Below, piece after piece: positions 17,229 through 26,645 of a stretch of DNA of 61,144 nt. How positions within the stretch are numbered: the first letter of the stretch is position 1; each line of letters opens with the position of its first letter. Under the pieces are notes generated by a model, which saw nothing but the letters and a program-made list of their open reading frames with translations, ran no database searches and was not told where the DNA came from. Source of the stretch: Xylanibacter ruminicola (lineage in GTDB: Bacteria > Bacteroidota > Bacteroidia > Bacteroidales > Bacteroidaceae); contig SUYC01000020.1 in NCBI GenBank assembly GCA_015060625.1, forward strand, positions 1-61,144, given 5' to 3'. The translations under genes were made by a program, and so were the position numbers.

Positions 17229-18842
17229 ATGATGAAAAAGATGAACGTCGTGCTGGCCAGCCTGATGCTGACAGCAGCCACAACAACAGCCACAGCTGGT
17301 GGCATCTTAACCAACACCAATCAGAGTATCGACTTTTTGCGCAATCCTGCGCGAGATGCAGCCATCGGTCTTGATGGAGTTTACAGCAACCCGGCAGGTG
17401 TCGCTTTCCTGCCCGAAGGTTTCCACCTCGGTTTCAACTGGCAGTATGCCCATCAAACCCGTACTATCGAGAGTACCAGTCCATTCTTTGCATTAGGAAG
17501 AAAGAACGGAGGTCAGACCACCAAGACTTTCGAAGGTGTGGCCGACGCCCCCTTCCTGCCCTCAATCCAGGCAGCCTACAACAAGGGCGACTGGAGTGTG
17601 CAGTTCAACTTCTCGGTTCCTGGGGGCGGCGGTGCCTGTGAGTTCCAGGACGGTCTGGGTTCGTTCGAGAGCGTAGTTGGTAACATCGCCAGCAGTTTCA
17701 TGACGCTTGATGGCATGGCCACTCAGCTCAATGGTCTCACCTCACAGCTCACTCCCCTCTATGCCATGATGGGACAGGCAGCCCCCAACGCTATCAACAC
17801 CTATGGTGTGAATGGCTATGATATGAACGGCTATATGCAGGGACGCCAGTATTACTTCGGTTTCCAGTTGGGTACGGCCTATAAGATTAATAAGAACCTC
17901 GCTGTTTACGGAGGTTTGCGCGTACTCTATGGCACAGCCACTTATAAGGCAAAAATCAGCAACATCATGGTAGGCACACAGGGCGGCTATGTTGATTTCA
18001 GCAATTTCCTGCCCAATGTTCCTGCTCAGGCACAACAGAATGCCGCTGTGGCTCAGCAGCACTTGGCACTGCTCAGCAAGGTTGAACAGGCAGGCATGAT
18101 GACCGATCAGCTCAAGCAGGCACAGGCATCGCTGACAGCTGGTTTGTCACAGCTTCAGCAGAGCTCAGGTCAGTTGACCACCCTATCGAAATATACCGAG
18201 GGTGTGAATCTGCTTTGCAACCAGTCAAGTGTAGGCATAGCTCCTATCGTCAGCGTTGACTATAAGTTTGGCAATTTCAACTTTGCTGCCAAATACGAGT
18301 TCAAGACACAGATTCGCATGAAAAACGAATCAACGGTGAATGAAGCCAGCGAGATTGCTGCAGTCAACAAGTTCCGCGATGGCGAAGAGGTGAATGAAGA
18401 TGTTCCTGCTCTGCTGACAGTAGGTGCCATGTGGAGCCCTGTTGAGGATATCCGTATTAACTTAGGCTATCACCATTATTTCGACAAAGACGCTTCATGG
18501 TATAACAATGCCCAGAAACTGCTCGACCACGACTCAAACGAGTATCTGGCAGGTGTAGAATGGGATCTGAGCGACAAACTCACCATCTCAGCAGGAGGTC
18601 AGGTAACACGTTACGGTCTTACTGATGACTACATGAACGATATGTCGTTTGTGACCAACAGCTACAGCTTCGGACTTGGTTTCAACTACAAGGCCAGCGA
18701 CAAGGTAACCTTGAAGGCAGCTTATTTCCAGACCAACTACGACGATTACAATCGTTACGACTATCCCCCACTCTCTGGCATGAGCGACTCGTTCACCCGT
18801 ACCAACCGCGTACTGGGTATCGGCTGTGAGCTGAATCTCTAA
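17229..18842 (+). CDS. FadL/OMPP1/TodX-family outer membrane transport protein
   Basis: 537 residues with a signal peptide (about 1-24, TATAGG). It has the FadL-like opening LRNPARDAAIGLDGVYSNPAGVAFLP, in which NPAG is a family hallmark, and a beta-barrel ending in CELNL. A helical, Gln/Ala-rich insertion at about 255-320 (QQNAAVAQQHLALLSKVEQAG) may form an external or periplasmic coil. Such porins admit fatty acids or other hydrophobic compounds; the cargo here is unknown. Confidence 0.85.
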   Translation: MMKKMNVVLASLMLTAATTTATAGGILTNTNQSIDFLRNPARDAAIGLDGVYSNPAGVAFLPEGFHLGFNWQYAHQTRTIESTSPFFALGRKNGGQTTKTFEGVADAPFLPSIQAAYNKGDWSVQFNFSVPGGGGACEFQDGLGSFESVVGNIASSFMTLDGMATQLNGLTSQLTPLYAMMGQAAPNAINTYGVNGYDMNGYMQGRQYYFGFQLGTAYKINKNLAVYGGLRVLYGTATYKAKISNIMVGTQGGYVDFSNFLPNVPAQAQQNAAVAQQHLALLSKVEQAGMMTDQLKQAQASLTAGLSQLQQSSGQLTTLSKYTEGVNLLCNQSSVGIAPIVSVDYKFGNFNFAAKYEFKTQIRMKNESTVNEASEIAAVNKFRDGEEVNEDVPALLTVGAMWSPVEDIRINLGYHHYFDKDASWYNNAQKLLDHDSNEYLAGVEWDLSDKLTISAGGQVTRYGLTDDYMNDMSFVTNSYSFGLGFNYKASDKVTLKAAYFQTNYDDYNRYDYPPLSGMSDSFTRTNRVLGIGCELNL

Positions 18843-18851
18843 AAAGAACGA

Positions 18852-21107
18852 TTATTGCGGATCTACATCGAAGTAGATCTGGAGCGACGAATAGCGCTTG
18901 TCTTGTAGCATCTGCTGCTGGGCAAGCGCTAAATATTTACGCACATCGGCCATACCGATGCCTGGCTCTAACTTAAGCACCAGCTTACGGATAGAGAGTG
19001 ATTTTACTTTGGCAATAGCTGGTTTGTCGGGCCCTAACACACGGGCTGCAAACCATTGGCGCAACCTACTGCCCATCTCGATACTTGCCGACTCAACCAC
19101 AGCATCCGAACGGTGTTTCAGATAAACATAAATCAGGCGGTAATAAGGTGGATAATGAAAATGCTGGCGTTCGGCTATCAACGAACGGTATAGTCCGGTA
19201 TAATCATTCTGCACGACCTGCTGGATAACGGGTAGCGTGGGCGATTTTGTTTGTAGGATCACTAAGCCCTGTTTGCCTTTACGTCCAGCTCGTCCCGCCA
19301 CCTGAGCCATCATCATATAAGCCTGCTCGTAAGCACGGAAATCAGGATAGTTCAGCATATTATCAGCATTCAGGATGCCCACCACCGACACCTTGTCGAA
19401 ATCCAATCCTTTGGATATCATCTGGGTTCCAATCAACAGATTGGTGCGCCCTGCCGAGAAATCGCTGATGATTCGCTCATAAGCATTGCGGGTACGGGTG
19501 GTATCAAGATCCATACGGGCGATACGGGCTTCAGGAAAGATATCACGAAGCTGGTCCTCGATTTTCTCAGTACCATACCCTCTGGTTATCAGATCGTGCC
19601 CGCCACAGGCCGGACATTCTGTAGGCACCTGATAGGTGTAGCCACAGTAGTGGCACGTTAGCTGATTCATGTTGCGGTGCAGCGTCAGCGACACGTCGCA
19701 ATGCTGGCAATGAGGCACCCAGCCACACTGTTTGCACTCAATCATCGGCGCATAACCACGCCGATTCTGGAAGTAGATAACCTGCTCACCTCGTTCCAAC
19801 GCCTCGCGAGTCTTCGCCAACAGCAAGGGCGAAAACGGACCGTTCATCATCTTGCGGTGCTGCAGGTCCTTGATATCCACTACCTGTATTTCTGGCAGTT
19901 GAATACCTTTGTAACGCTGGAAGAGCTCTACCAGACCGTACTTGCCTGTTTTGGCATTATGATAGGTTTCGAGCGATGGTGTGGCTGTTCCCAGAAGCGT
20001 CTTGGCGCCATACATCTGTGCCAGCATGATAGCTGCCGAACGGGCATGATAACGGGGGGCTGGATCTTGCTGTTTATAAGAGGTAACATGCTCCTCGTCC
20101 ACAATAATCAGTCCTAAGTTCTGGAAGGGCAGCAGCACAGCGCTACGGGCTCCCAAAATCACATCATAGGGATGCCCGGACAACTGCTTCTGCCAGATTT
20201 CCACACGTTCGGCATCAGAATATTTACTGTGATAGATACCCAGTCGATTGCCAAACACACGCTGGAGGCGTTGCATCATCTGCACAGTAAGGGCTATCTC
20301 GGGCAACAGATAGAGCACCTGCTGATGCTTGTCCAAAGCCTGCTGTATCATATGGATATAGATCTCGGTCTTACCACTAGAGGTGACGCCATGCAGCAAC
20401 GTCACGTTCTTCTGCAGGAACGAGAACTGTATCTGGTTGAATGCCTCTTGCTGCACCTCGCTCAGGGGTTTGATGAGTTCAGGGTGCGGATCGCCACCAA
20501 AGTTCAGTCGGCCCACCTCTTTATCATAGGTCTCCAACACGCCACGCTGCACTAAGGCATTGACCGATTGCAGGGTATGCCCCTGGTTAATCAGCTCGTC
20601 GCGGGTAATCTCGAACAGCTCGTTTGTCTGTCCCATCTGATCCCACCCCGAGAGCTCCAGATAATCCAGGAAAGCCTTCAGCTGTTTGGGGGCCCGCTGC
20701 AGCATATCGATAGCTACATGCAGTGCCTGCTCGCTACGGAACTTGTGCGACAGTTGGATATAGAGTTCAGTACGTGGACGATAGCCATCCTCGGCTTTCA
20801 GACCTGATGGAAGTGCAGCCTTATACACCTCGCCAATGGGCGACATATAGTAGTCGGCTATCCACTGCCACAGTTTCAGCTGATTATCGGTAATGATAGG
20901 TGTAGCATCCATCACCTGACTAATGGGCTTCACCTGATAATCTTTCGGTTTTTCATGGTGCAGTCGGGCCACAATACCCAAATAGGTTTTGCTGCGCCCG
21001 AAGGTTACCAGTACGCGCATACCAATACCTACGCTCATGCCATCCGGCACGGCGTAGGTAAAAAGGCCCGTCAGCGGAACGGGCAGTATGATATCTGCGT
21101 AACTCAC
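18852..21107 (-). CDS. priA: Primosomal replication restart helicase PriA
   Basis: 751 residues. An N-terminal 3'-end-binding domain (ILPVPLTGLFTYAVPDGM), the helicase Walker A (GVTSSGKTEIYIHM, about 238-251) and DEEH box. Zinc-binding Cys pairs (CKQCGW, CQHCDV, CHYCGY, CPACGG) lie at about 440-490. The C-terminal half carries GTQMISKGLDFD and QVAGRAGRKGKQG. It reloads the replisome at stalled forks. It shares its direction with the beta-barrel gene upstream, whose stop is 4 bp from its start. Confidence 0.94.
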   Translation of the reverse strand: MSYADIILPVPLTGLFTYAVPDGMSVGIGMRVLVTFGRSKTYLGIVARLHHEKPKDYQVKPISQVMDATPIITDNQLKLWQWIADYYMSPIGEVYKAALPSGLKAEDGYRPRTELYIQLSHKFRSEQALHVAIDMLQRAPKQLKAFLDYLELSGWDQMGQTNELFEITRDELINQGHTLQSVNALVQRGVLETYDKEVGRLNFGGDPHPELIKPLSEVQQEAFNQIQFSFLQKNVTLLHGVTSSGKTEIYIHMIQQALDKHQQVLYLLPEIALTVQMMQRLQRVFGNRLGIYHSKYSDAERVEIWQKQLSGHPYDVILGARSAVLLPFQNLGLIIVDEEHVTSYKQQDPAPRYHARSAAIMLAQMYGAKTLLGTATPSLETYHNAKTGKYGLVELFQRYKGIQLPEIQVVDIKDLQHRKMMNGPFSPLLLAKTREALERGEQVIYFQNRRGYAPMIECKQCGWVPHCQHCDVSLTLHRNMNQLTCHYCGYTYQVPTECPACGGHDLITRGYGTEKIEDQLRDIFPEARIARMDLDTTRTRNAYERIISDFSAGRTNLLIGTQMISKGLDFDKVSVVGILNADNMLNYPDFRAYEQAYMMMAQVAGRAGRKGKQGLVILQTKSPTLPVIQQVVQNDYTGLYRSLIAERQHFHYPPYYRLIYVYLKHRSDAVVESASIEMGSRLRQWFAARVLGPDKPAIAKVKSLSIRKLVLKLEPGIGMADVRKYLALAQQQMLQDKRYSSLQIYFDVDPQ

Positions 21108-21110
21108 CCC

Positions 21111-21722
21111 TTAGAAGAAGTAAGCAACCGAAAGCTGCCAAGCATTTGCCTTGGTTTTGCCAGTAACAAGATTAGCAACAGTTGATGTAGTCGAACTGAG
21201 AACGTTTGTTTCACCAGTTGTTCCAAGCGCAATGTTATAGTTGGCCGATACCTGCAGATGATTCAACAGCATCAAACCTACACCCACGTTAGCACTCAGA
21301 TTTGAATCCTTCAAACGCCACTCCAGGGCATTATCAACGATATTGGCAGACTTGTCACCAATATTAAAGCCGAACTGAGGACCAGCAAAGATATAGAGGC
21401 TGGCGGTGTTACCCAGACCGAAGCCATAACGCAGGTTGATGGGGATCTGGATCGACTGCTGCTTCAGCTTATCCTCAGAACCTTCGATCTTAGCCGAACG
21501 CTGATCGTACAAAGCCGATGCATCAATGCCAAGACCTACTACTGGGAGCGTAAAATTAAGAGTCGGACCGATAAAGAAACCTGTCTGATTCGACTTGTCA
21601 ACGACCGAATTGTCAAACTTCATATTAGTTAGGTTAAGACCACCCTTAACACCAAACTTCACCTGTGCCTGTGCAACAGTGATGGTTGCCAGCAGCACTA
21701 CCAAAGTAAAAAATTTCTTCAT
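21111..21722 (-). CDS. Outer membrane beta-barrel protein
   Basis: 203 residues with a signal peptide (MKKFFTLVVLLATITVAQAQ) and an eight-strand-type barrel (VKFGVKGGLNLTNMKF, LYIFAGPQFGFNIGD, ANAWQLSVAYFF). It matches the small outer-membrane beta-barrel (OMP_b-brl) families of Bacteroidetes. The function is unknown. It has its own -7 box upstream and continues without a clear terminator into priA. Confidence 0.85.
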   Translation of the reverse strand: MKKFFTLVVLLATITVAQAQVKFGVKGGLNLTNMKFDNSVVDKSNQTGFFIGPTLNFTLPVVGLGIDASALYDQRSAKIEGSEDKLKQQSIQIPINLRYGFGLGNTASLYIFAGPQFGFNIGDKSANIVDNALEWRLKDSNLSANVGVGLMLLNHLQVSANYNIALGTTGETNVLSSTTSTVANLVTGKTKANAWQLSVAYFF

Positions 21723-21764
21723 AACTTATACCAATTATTAATGTTAATGAATCATTCCACGGCG

Positions 21765-21772
21765 CAAAGTTA
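21765..21772 (-). promoter_or_regulatory. -7 box for the beta-barrel gene (and possibly priA)
   Basis: TAACTTTG on the minus strand, 43 bp before the ATG. Confidence 0.65.
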
Positions 21773-21792
21773 CGAAAAAAGTTGGAATCGAA

Positions 21793-21827
21793 AAGGGAAT
21801 AACCGTTTTTTTTTCGATTATTCCCTT
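21793..21827 (-). terminator. Terminator of the type IX secretion operon
   Basis: A 10-bp stem (AAGGGAATAA / TTATTCCCTT) with a loop containing eight T on the plus strand. On the minus strand the stem runs into TTTTCG. It is 14 bp after the porN stop. Confidence 0.75.
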
Positions 21828-21840
21828 GTATCTTGTGGTG

Positions 21841-22944
21841 TTAATGACGCTGTCGTCGCACCGATATGCGTGCACTGCTATTGCTACTGCCCGCTGATTT
21901 TTCGGCTTTCGGAGCTTTCTGTCTAGCCACTTTCACCCCTTTGGTGGCAGCGGGTTTATTCTTGGCAGCCTTCACTTTCTTGCCTACCTTAGTGTCTCTC
22001 AGTGCAGCGATGCTATCCAGCGAGTCGCGCTTGGCAGGATCGCCAAAAATGGTTTTCTTAAAGCCCTCCAATTCTGCTTCGATACGCTTCTGTTCGGCAG
22101 TCATCTTAGCCTCATCGCCACCACACAACTGCAACAGTGTTTTGCCCTGCGCATTGTTGGTCTTGTAGATTTTTCCACGATACATATTGAGCGTAAAGAA
22201 ATCGTCCATTGATACCGTAGCCGCATTGTTCATACTGCTGGCCATCACCGTCTGACGGTTCAGGTAGGGTTCCAAATCGCTGTATTTCACCCAGAACAGG
22301 GGGTACTGTGTAGCCTCTCCACCAAACTCGTCCATCATGATGGGGCACAAGGCCTGCACCTTGATGTGAAACGACGAGTTAGCCTGGTCGTAATAAGCAC
22401 TCTCCTTCAGGTAATACTTCTTGACCATCGCCGAAGGGATATCGCTATTGTCCACACGTATCTTGCCATCCTTCTCCTCGTAAAAAATATGGTAGTTATC
22501 CAGCAGCGCCTTCATATCAGCCTTGGTGGCATCGGAAAACACATCGCTGCCATCGGTAGGATACTCATACACGGGGATATAGCCGTTAAGTGCCAATTTA
22601 AAGATATAGGTAAACAAGTTCAACTGTTTGCCCTGAGGCTCCACAGGATAGTAGAGTCCGCCATTGGCATCGTCTTCCAACGAAATCTCACGATAGATAT
22701 CGCGGCGCCACACCACCTCTTCGGGCATTTCCACAGCAGTGGGGAATGAGATCTGTGCACGCATCGACATGGCTGCCGATGGATTACGCTGCTGCGCTTG
22801 CTGCTGAGCCTGCTGTTCTGCACGTCGCTGCGGGGGCTGGGCAGAAACAGTGGACAGTGGATAGAGGACAGTGAATAGCGCCAATGCTATTCGCCATACA
22901 TACCAGCCGCTTACACAGCCTATTGTTCGCTTCATTGTCTTCAT
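21841..22944 (-). CDS. porN: Type IX secretion ring protein PorN/GldN
   Basis: 367 residues with a signal peptide ending TVSAQ and a GldN core (VVWRRDIYREISLEDDANGGLYYPVEPQG, then NLFTYIFKLALNGYIPVYEY). PorN joins PorK to form the large periplasmic ring of the type IX secretion system. The C-terminal 70 residues are a Lys/Arg/Ala-rich tail. The codons of the signal peptide (LFTVLYPLSTVSA) coincide with a low-complexity GTGGACAGTGGATAG-type repeat. It is the last gene of porP-K-L-M-N. Confidence 0.92.
   Translation of the reverse strand: MKTMKRTIGCVSGWYVWRIALALFTVLYPLSTVSAQPPQRRAEQQAQQQAQQRNPSAAMSMRAQISFPTAVEMPEEVVWRRDIYREISLEDDANGGLYYPVEPQGKQLNLFTYIFKLALNGYIPVYEYPTDGSDVFSDATKADMKALLDNYHIFYEEKDGKIRVDNSDIPSAMVKKYYLKESAYYDQANSSFHIKVQALCPIMMDEFGGEATQYPLFWVKYSDLEPYLNRQTVMASSMNNAATVSMDDFFTLNMYRGKIYKTNNAQGKTLLQLCGGDEAKMTAEQKRIEAELEGFKKTIFGDPAKRDSLDSIAALRDTKVGKKVKAAKNKPAATKGVKVARQKAPKAEKSAGSSNSSARISVRRQRH
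22846..22878. repeat. CAGTGGACAGTG-type repeat inside the porN signal peptide
   Basis: Tandem variants of ACAGTGGACAGTGGATAGAG within the coding region for the hydrophobic core and cleavage site of the PorN signal peptide. The same kind of string is common between genes in Bacteroidales. Confidence 0.5.
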
Positions 22945-22978
22945 ATGATTATCTATTAACTTTTCACTATTCTTGGAT

Positions 22979-24538
22979 TTATTTCACAATGACTTCCATC
23001 GGGTTTGTCAAGGTACGGGTCATACCGTCGGGACCAACCACCGTCACCCTTGAGATGTAGAAGCGACGGTTGCGGGACAGTTTGCGGAAGGTATCCTTCT
23101 GTCGCGCCGAGAAATGAGCGCCATCCGATGACATCGGCACGGCATTTCCCATATTATCGAAGAATACCGTCTCGAAACTCTGCACACGGAAGGCGATATC
23201 CAGTATGCCATCATCGATGGCTGCACCCAGATGCTCAACAGCCACCAGCTGTCCCTTAGAGAGTGCACCACCCTTGTAGCGTGTGGGATTGCCATGCTCG
23301 TCCTTCATTGAGACATATGGTGTAGGATCGGGCAGTTTTCTGACGCGGAAGGTGTACTGTCCCATCTGCTGGGCATGACCGGTATTGGTGCTGGTAACGG
23401 TAATCACAGCGTTCTGCCCGATCTTTGCTGGACGTGCAACATATTTGCCAGGACCAACCGACTGCAACGTACCATTAGTCATCGACGCCTGAATCTTATT
23501 CAGTGGCACGCCGGGCACACTGATGCTGATGGGGTTGGCATAGCCGGCATAGAGCATGTTCATAAGGTCGGCCGATACGGTAGCGCTGGGTTCAACCACG
23601 GTGTAGTCCTGTGCAAACTCACGGCGTATGCGGTCGCCATGGCCATTCACCATTTCCATATAACCTTTCAACGTAAAGTCGCCCGTTCTGCCACACACGG
23701 TTTCGTACAGTCCGTTATGCAGGTTTACCTTCTGACCGCCGATATAGATATCGGGCACCTGAGTGGTATCAACAGCAGCCATCACGATACGAGCCGAGAA
23801 GCGATCGCCCCGCACGATGGTCTTCGAGCTGGGGATAACAAAAGCGTCGAGCAGATTCACGCGCACGTCCTTCACATCGATGTTCTGCACCAGGGTGTGC
23901 AGCACTTCGCCTTCGGCATAGCGCACATCACTCTGCAGTTTCGACAGCAGCGTAACAGCAGCCGCAGCGGGCATCGACTCGAACATATATTCGGCCCAGT
24001 TCTTTCCCATGGCACGTTTGGGCACCTGTGTTGTCAGGTTGCTGGCAATGATCTGTCGTTGTTTCTCATCGGTCACCATCGTCAGCATACGCTCACGGAA
24101 GCTGTTGATAGCCTTGTAGAGTTTCTGGCCCTGACCGTTGGTAGGCGAGAGCATCACATAATTGGCAGGCTCTTGATCCTCCTTATTGCGGATATTGGTT
24201 ACATCACCATCCTTGCCATCAGCCTCTACCACGATAGCCTGCTTCAGACTGGCAGCCAGCTGATAGAGCGAGTCGCTCATCTGTCGCACCTGCTGAGCTT
24301 TGTCGTACCACTCGCGGGTCTTCTGCGGATTAGCCTTCAACTGCTGTTCAAAAGTTTCGTAGATGGCCAGGTTCTCTTTGGTAGAGTTACCTGTAGTGCG
24401 GTTCAGACTTTCCTCCACAATCGAGAAACCGTTGAGCACCTCGTTAGAGACGTTCAGTGCCAACATCGCCATCAGAACAACGTACATCAGATTGATCATC
24501 CGCTGACGTGGAGAAACGGGTCTTTTCTTGATTGCCAT
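22979..24538 (-). CDS. porM: Type IX secretion motor protein PorM/GldM
   Basis: 519 residues beginning MAIKKRPVSPRQRMINLMYV with one transmembrane helix (about 14-34) and a long periplasmic part of stacked beta domains, as in known GldM structures. With PorL it forms the proton-driven motor and spans the periplasm to touch the PorK-PorN ring. The start lies 5 bp after the porL stop. Confidence 0.93.
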   Translation of the reverse strand: MAIKKRPVSPRQRMINLMYVVLMAMLALNVSNEVLNGFSIVEESLNRTTGNSTKENLAIYETFEQQLKANPQKTREWYDKAQQVRQMSDSLYQLAASLKQAIVVEADGKDGDVTNIRNKEDQEPANYVMLSPTNGQGQKLYKAINSFRERMLTMVTDEKQRQIIASNLTTQVPKRAMGKNWAEYMFESMPAAAAVTLLSKLQSDVRYAEGEVLHTLVQNIDVKDVRVNLLDAFVIPSSKTIVRGDRFSARIVMAAVDTTQVPDIYIGGQKVNLHNGLYETVCGRTGDFTLKGYMEMVNGHGDRIRREFAQDYTVVEPSATVSADLMNMLYAGYANPISISVPGVPLNKIQASMTNGTLQSVGPGKYVARPAKIGQNAVITVTSTNTGHAQQMGQYTFRVRKLPDPTPYVSMKDEHGNPTRYKGGALSKGQLVAVEHLGAAIDDGILDIAFRVQSFETVFFDNMGNAVPMSSDGAHFSARQKDTFRKLSRNRRFYISRVTVVGPDGMTRTLTNPMEVIVK

Positions 24539-24543
24539 AGTCG

Positions 24544-25152
24544 TTATGCGTTCATCTTAGCCGTCATTGCTTCAATCATACGGCTATAAATCTTATTCAG
24601 TTCTGCTATCTGTGCAGCCATCTTCTTGGTCTGATCATTGATATCATCGATAGTACCAATCTGAGCGCTGGCACTCTTGAGTTGCATCTCATACATCTTA
24701 CTGATGCTGGTGATGGTGCGGTTCAAGCGCTCCAACTCCTCCACGTAGTTTGCAGTGGCAGCGTCAAACTCTGGCGGCACAGTCGGCATGCTGACGACAG
24801 GAGCTGCTGCGGGAGCAGGAGCCGCTGCTGCCGACTGGACTACAGGTGCCTCATAGCTGCCACGACCATTCATCTCGCCATCCACACGTACGTGGGTATC
24901 CAGTTCCATACCATCGGTAGTCTTATCAAACGGACGGTCGAAAGCCGAGATAAAGAACACGAACACTTCGGTGCCCATACCTAAGAACAGGAAAAAGTCG
25001 GCTCCCTTCAGGTGGGTGAGTTTAAACAATGTACCTAAGATAACGATGGCTGCACCCCAGCTATAGGCGTAGTTCAGGAATGTTTGTCCTGGCACACTAT
25101 CCATCCACTTTTGCAAGCGGTAGATAACGTTGTATTTGCTATAAATAGTCAT
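24544..25152 (-). CDS. porL: Type IX secretion motor protein PorL/GldL
   Basis: 202 residues with two transmembrane helices (about 24-45 and 50-72, AYSWGAAIVILGTLFKLTHLKGADFFLFLGMG). Glu at the end of the second helix (MGTEVF) fits the known GldL channel glutamate. A Pro/Ala-rich linker and a C-terminal coiled coil follow. It is the stator-like partner of PorM in the inner membrane. Confidence 0.92.
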   Translation of the reverse strand: MTIYSKYNVIYRLQKWMDSVPGQTFLNYAYSWGAAIVILGTLFKLTHLKGADFFLFLGMGTEVFVFFISAFDRPFDKTTDGMELDTHVRVDGEMNGRGSYEAPVVQSAAAAPAPAAAPVVSMPTVPPEFDAATANYVEELERLNRTITSISKMYEMQLKSASAQIGTIDDINDQTKKMAAQIAELNKIYSRMIEAMTAKMNA

Positions 25153-25171
25153 ATCTTACCTTTTTATTTTT

Positions 25172-26614
25172 TTACTTTTTTATCTTTTTACCCTTCACCA
25201 CTTTAGTGCGTTCGCTGGTTGAGTTGGCCAGACTGCGCACACAGCGGAATCCGATGTACGAACGGGGTTGGTTCTGATACTCAGCCGTGCGCCAGGCCGA
25301 GCGGATATACGACTCAGGATCCTTCCACGAGCCACCACGCACACTCTTACGCTTCAGGCGATAGGGATCTTCCTGAGCAGCATTGTACTTCAGTGTGGGG
25401 TTGATATCGTTCATGGCCTCAACACCGGCTTCGGTATAGATAGTGCTGGTCCACTCAGCCACATTACCCGCCATATCATAGAGACCGTTCGAGTTGGCCG
25501 AATAGATACCCACGCGACTGGTTATCAGGTTACCATCCTTGGTATAATTGCCGTTGTCGGGTTTAAAGTTAGCATAATAGCAACCCTTGCCGCTGGCCAC
25601 ATCCTCGTTCTCCCACGGGAACTCGTTCTGATCCTTGCCACGGGCTGCATACTCCCACTCAGCCTCGGTTGGCAGTCGGTAGCGCTGCACATAACGGGCG
25701 GCAGGCCCCAGGCCCTTCAGCAGATACTCTGTTCGCCAGGCACAATAGGCGTTGGCCTGCTCCCAGGTAACACCCACCACAGGATAGTCGTTATAGGCGG
25801 GATTAGAGAAGTAGTAGCGCAGATACATCTCGTTGTCGGCATTGGGAAAATCGTTCACCCAACAGGTTGTGTCAGGAAACACGTTCACAATATAGGTATT
25901 CAGGAAGTCCCATGGCCCAGAAAGGGGACGGTTGACGCTTTCACGCACAATGCGTCCCTCGTCATCCACGTAGGCCGTATCCTTCGATATCCACACCTGT
26001 TCATCGGGATCCACAGTCAGGTCGGTATTCAAGTTACGCTCCTGCGGATTCAGTCGGTTGCGTCGCAAGGCTGCAGCGGTATAGTCGTACACCTCGTAGC
26101 GATAGTTAAGCTGACGGAAATCCAGCATTTTTTCACCTGTCACGGGATTGGTCACGTACATGGCATCGATAATCTCCTGCTCATCTTCGCTGGGGCGGCG
26201 TGGCAGTGGTTTCTTCCAATTCAGTACGGTCGAAATCTCGTTACCCTCACGGTCGGTCTTTACCGTCTTGTAAGTCTCGTCTATCTCCGACAGACGTTCA
26301 CGCAGAATCGAGTCACGCACGTAGTTCACAAACTGGCGATACTTCGAGTTGGTCACCTCGGTCTCGTCCATCCAGAATCCATCCACCGAGATATCGCGCA
26401 CAGGGGTTTTCTTTCCCCATAGCGAATCTTGGTTCTCGATTCCCATCTTCACATGACCGCGCTTCACGAGCACCATGCCGTAAGGAGTAGGCTCTGTAAA
26501 AGCCCTACCCCCTGTACCTGTCACCTCTCCGCCAGTGGCGTTCATCAGCTTGCCACCAAAACAACTGGTCAGCAGCATCATCGCCACAACACATAATCCT
26601 ATCAGCTTTTTCAT
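25172..26614 (-). CDS. porK: Type IX secretion lipoprotein PorK/GldK
   Basis: 480 residues with a lipobox (MMLLTSC, Cys18) and a formylglycine-generating-enzyme (SUMF1)-like domain (PYGMVLVKRGHVKMGIENQD; VVGVTWEQANAYCAWRTEYL; YRLPTEAEWEYAARG; VRGGSWKDPESYIRSAWR). In PorK/GldK this fold is structural and builds the outer-membrane-attached ring with PorN. Right before the ATG lies a short AATTGAAGAATTGAA-type repeat. Confidence 0.93.
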   Translation of the reverse strand: MKKLIGLCVVAMMLLTSCFGGKLMNATGGEVTGTGGRAFTEPTPYGMVLVKRGHVKMGIENQDSLWGKKTPVRDISVDGFWMDETEVTNSKYRQFVNYVRDSILRERLSEIDETYKTVKTDREGNEISTVLNWKKPLPRRPSEDEQEIIDAMYVTNPVTGEKMLDFRQLNYRYEVYDYTAAALRRNRLNPQERNLNTDLTVDPDEQVWISKDTAYVDDEGRIVRESVNRPLSGPWDFLNTYIVNVFPDTTCWVNDFPNADNEMYLRYYFSNPAYNDYPVVGVTWEQANAYCAWRTEYLLKGLGPAARYVQRYRLPTEAEWEYAARGKDQNEFPWENEDVASGKGCYYANFKPDNGNYTKDGNLITSRVGIYSANSNGLYDMAGNVAEWTSTIYTEAGVEAMNDINPTLKYNAAQEDPYRLKRKSVRGGSWKDPESYIRSAWRTAEYQNQPRSYIGFRCVRSLANSTSERTKVVKGKKIKK

Positions 26615-26618
26615 ATAT

Positions 26619-26645
26619 CTTCAATTTTTCAATTCTTCAATTTTT
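26619..26645. repeat. ATTGAAGAATTGAA-type repeat before porK
   Basis: On the minus strand, tandem variants of AATTGAAGAATTGAAAAATT occupy the whole porP-porK gap and end a few bases before the porK ATG. The same motif fills the padR-pspC gap at 30721-30784. Confidence 0.65.
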
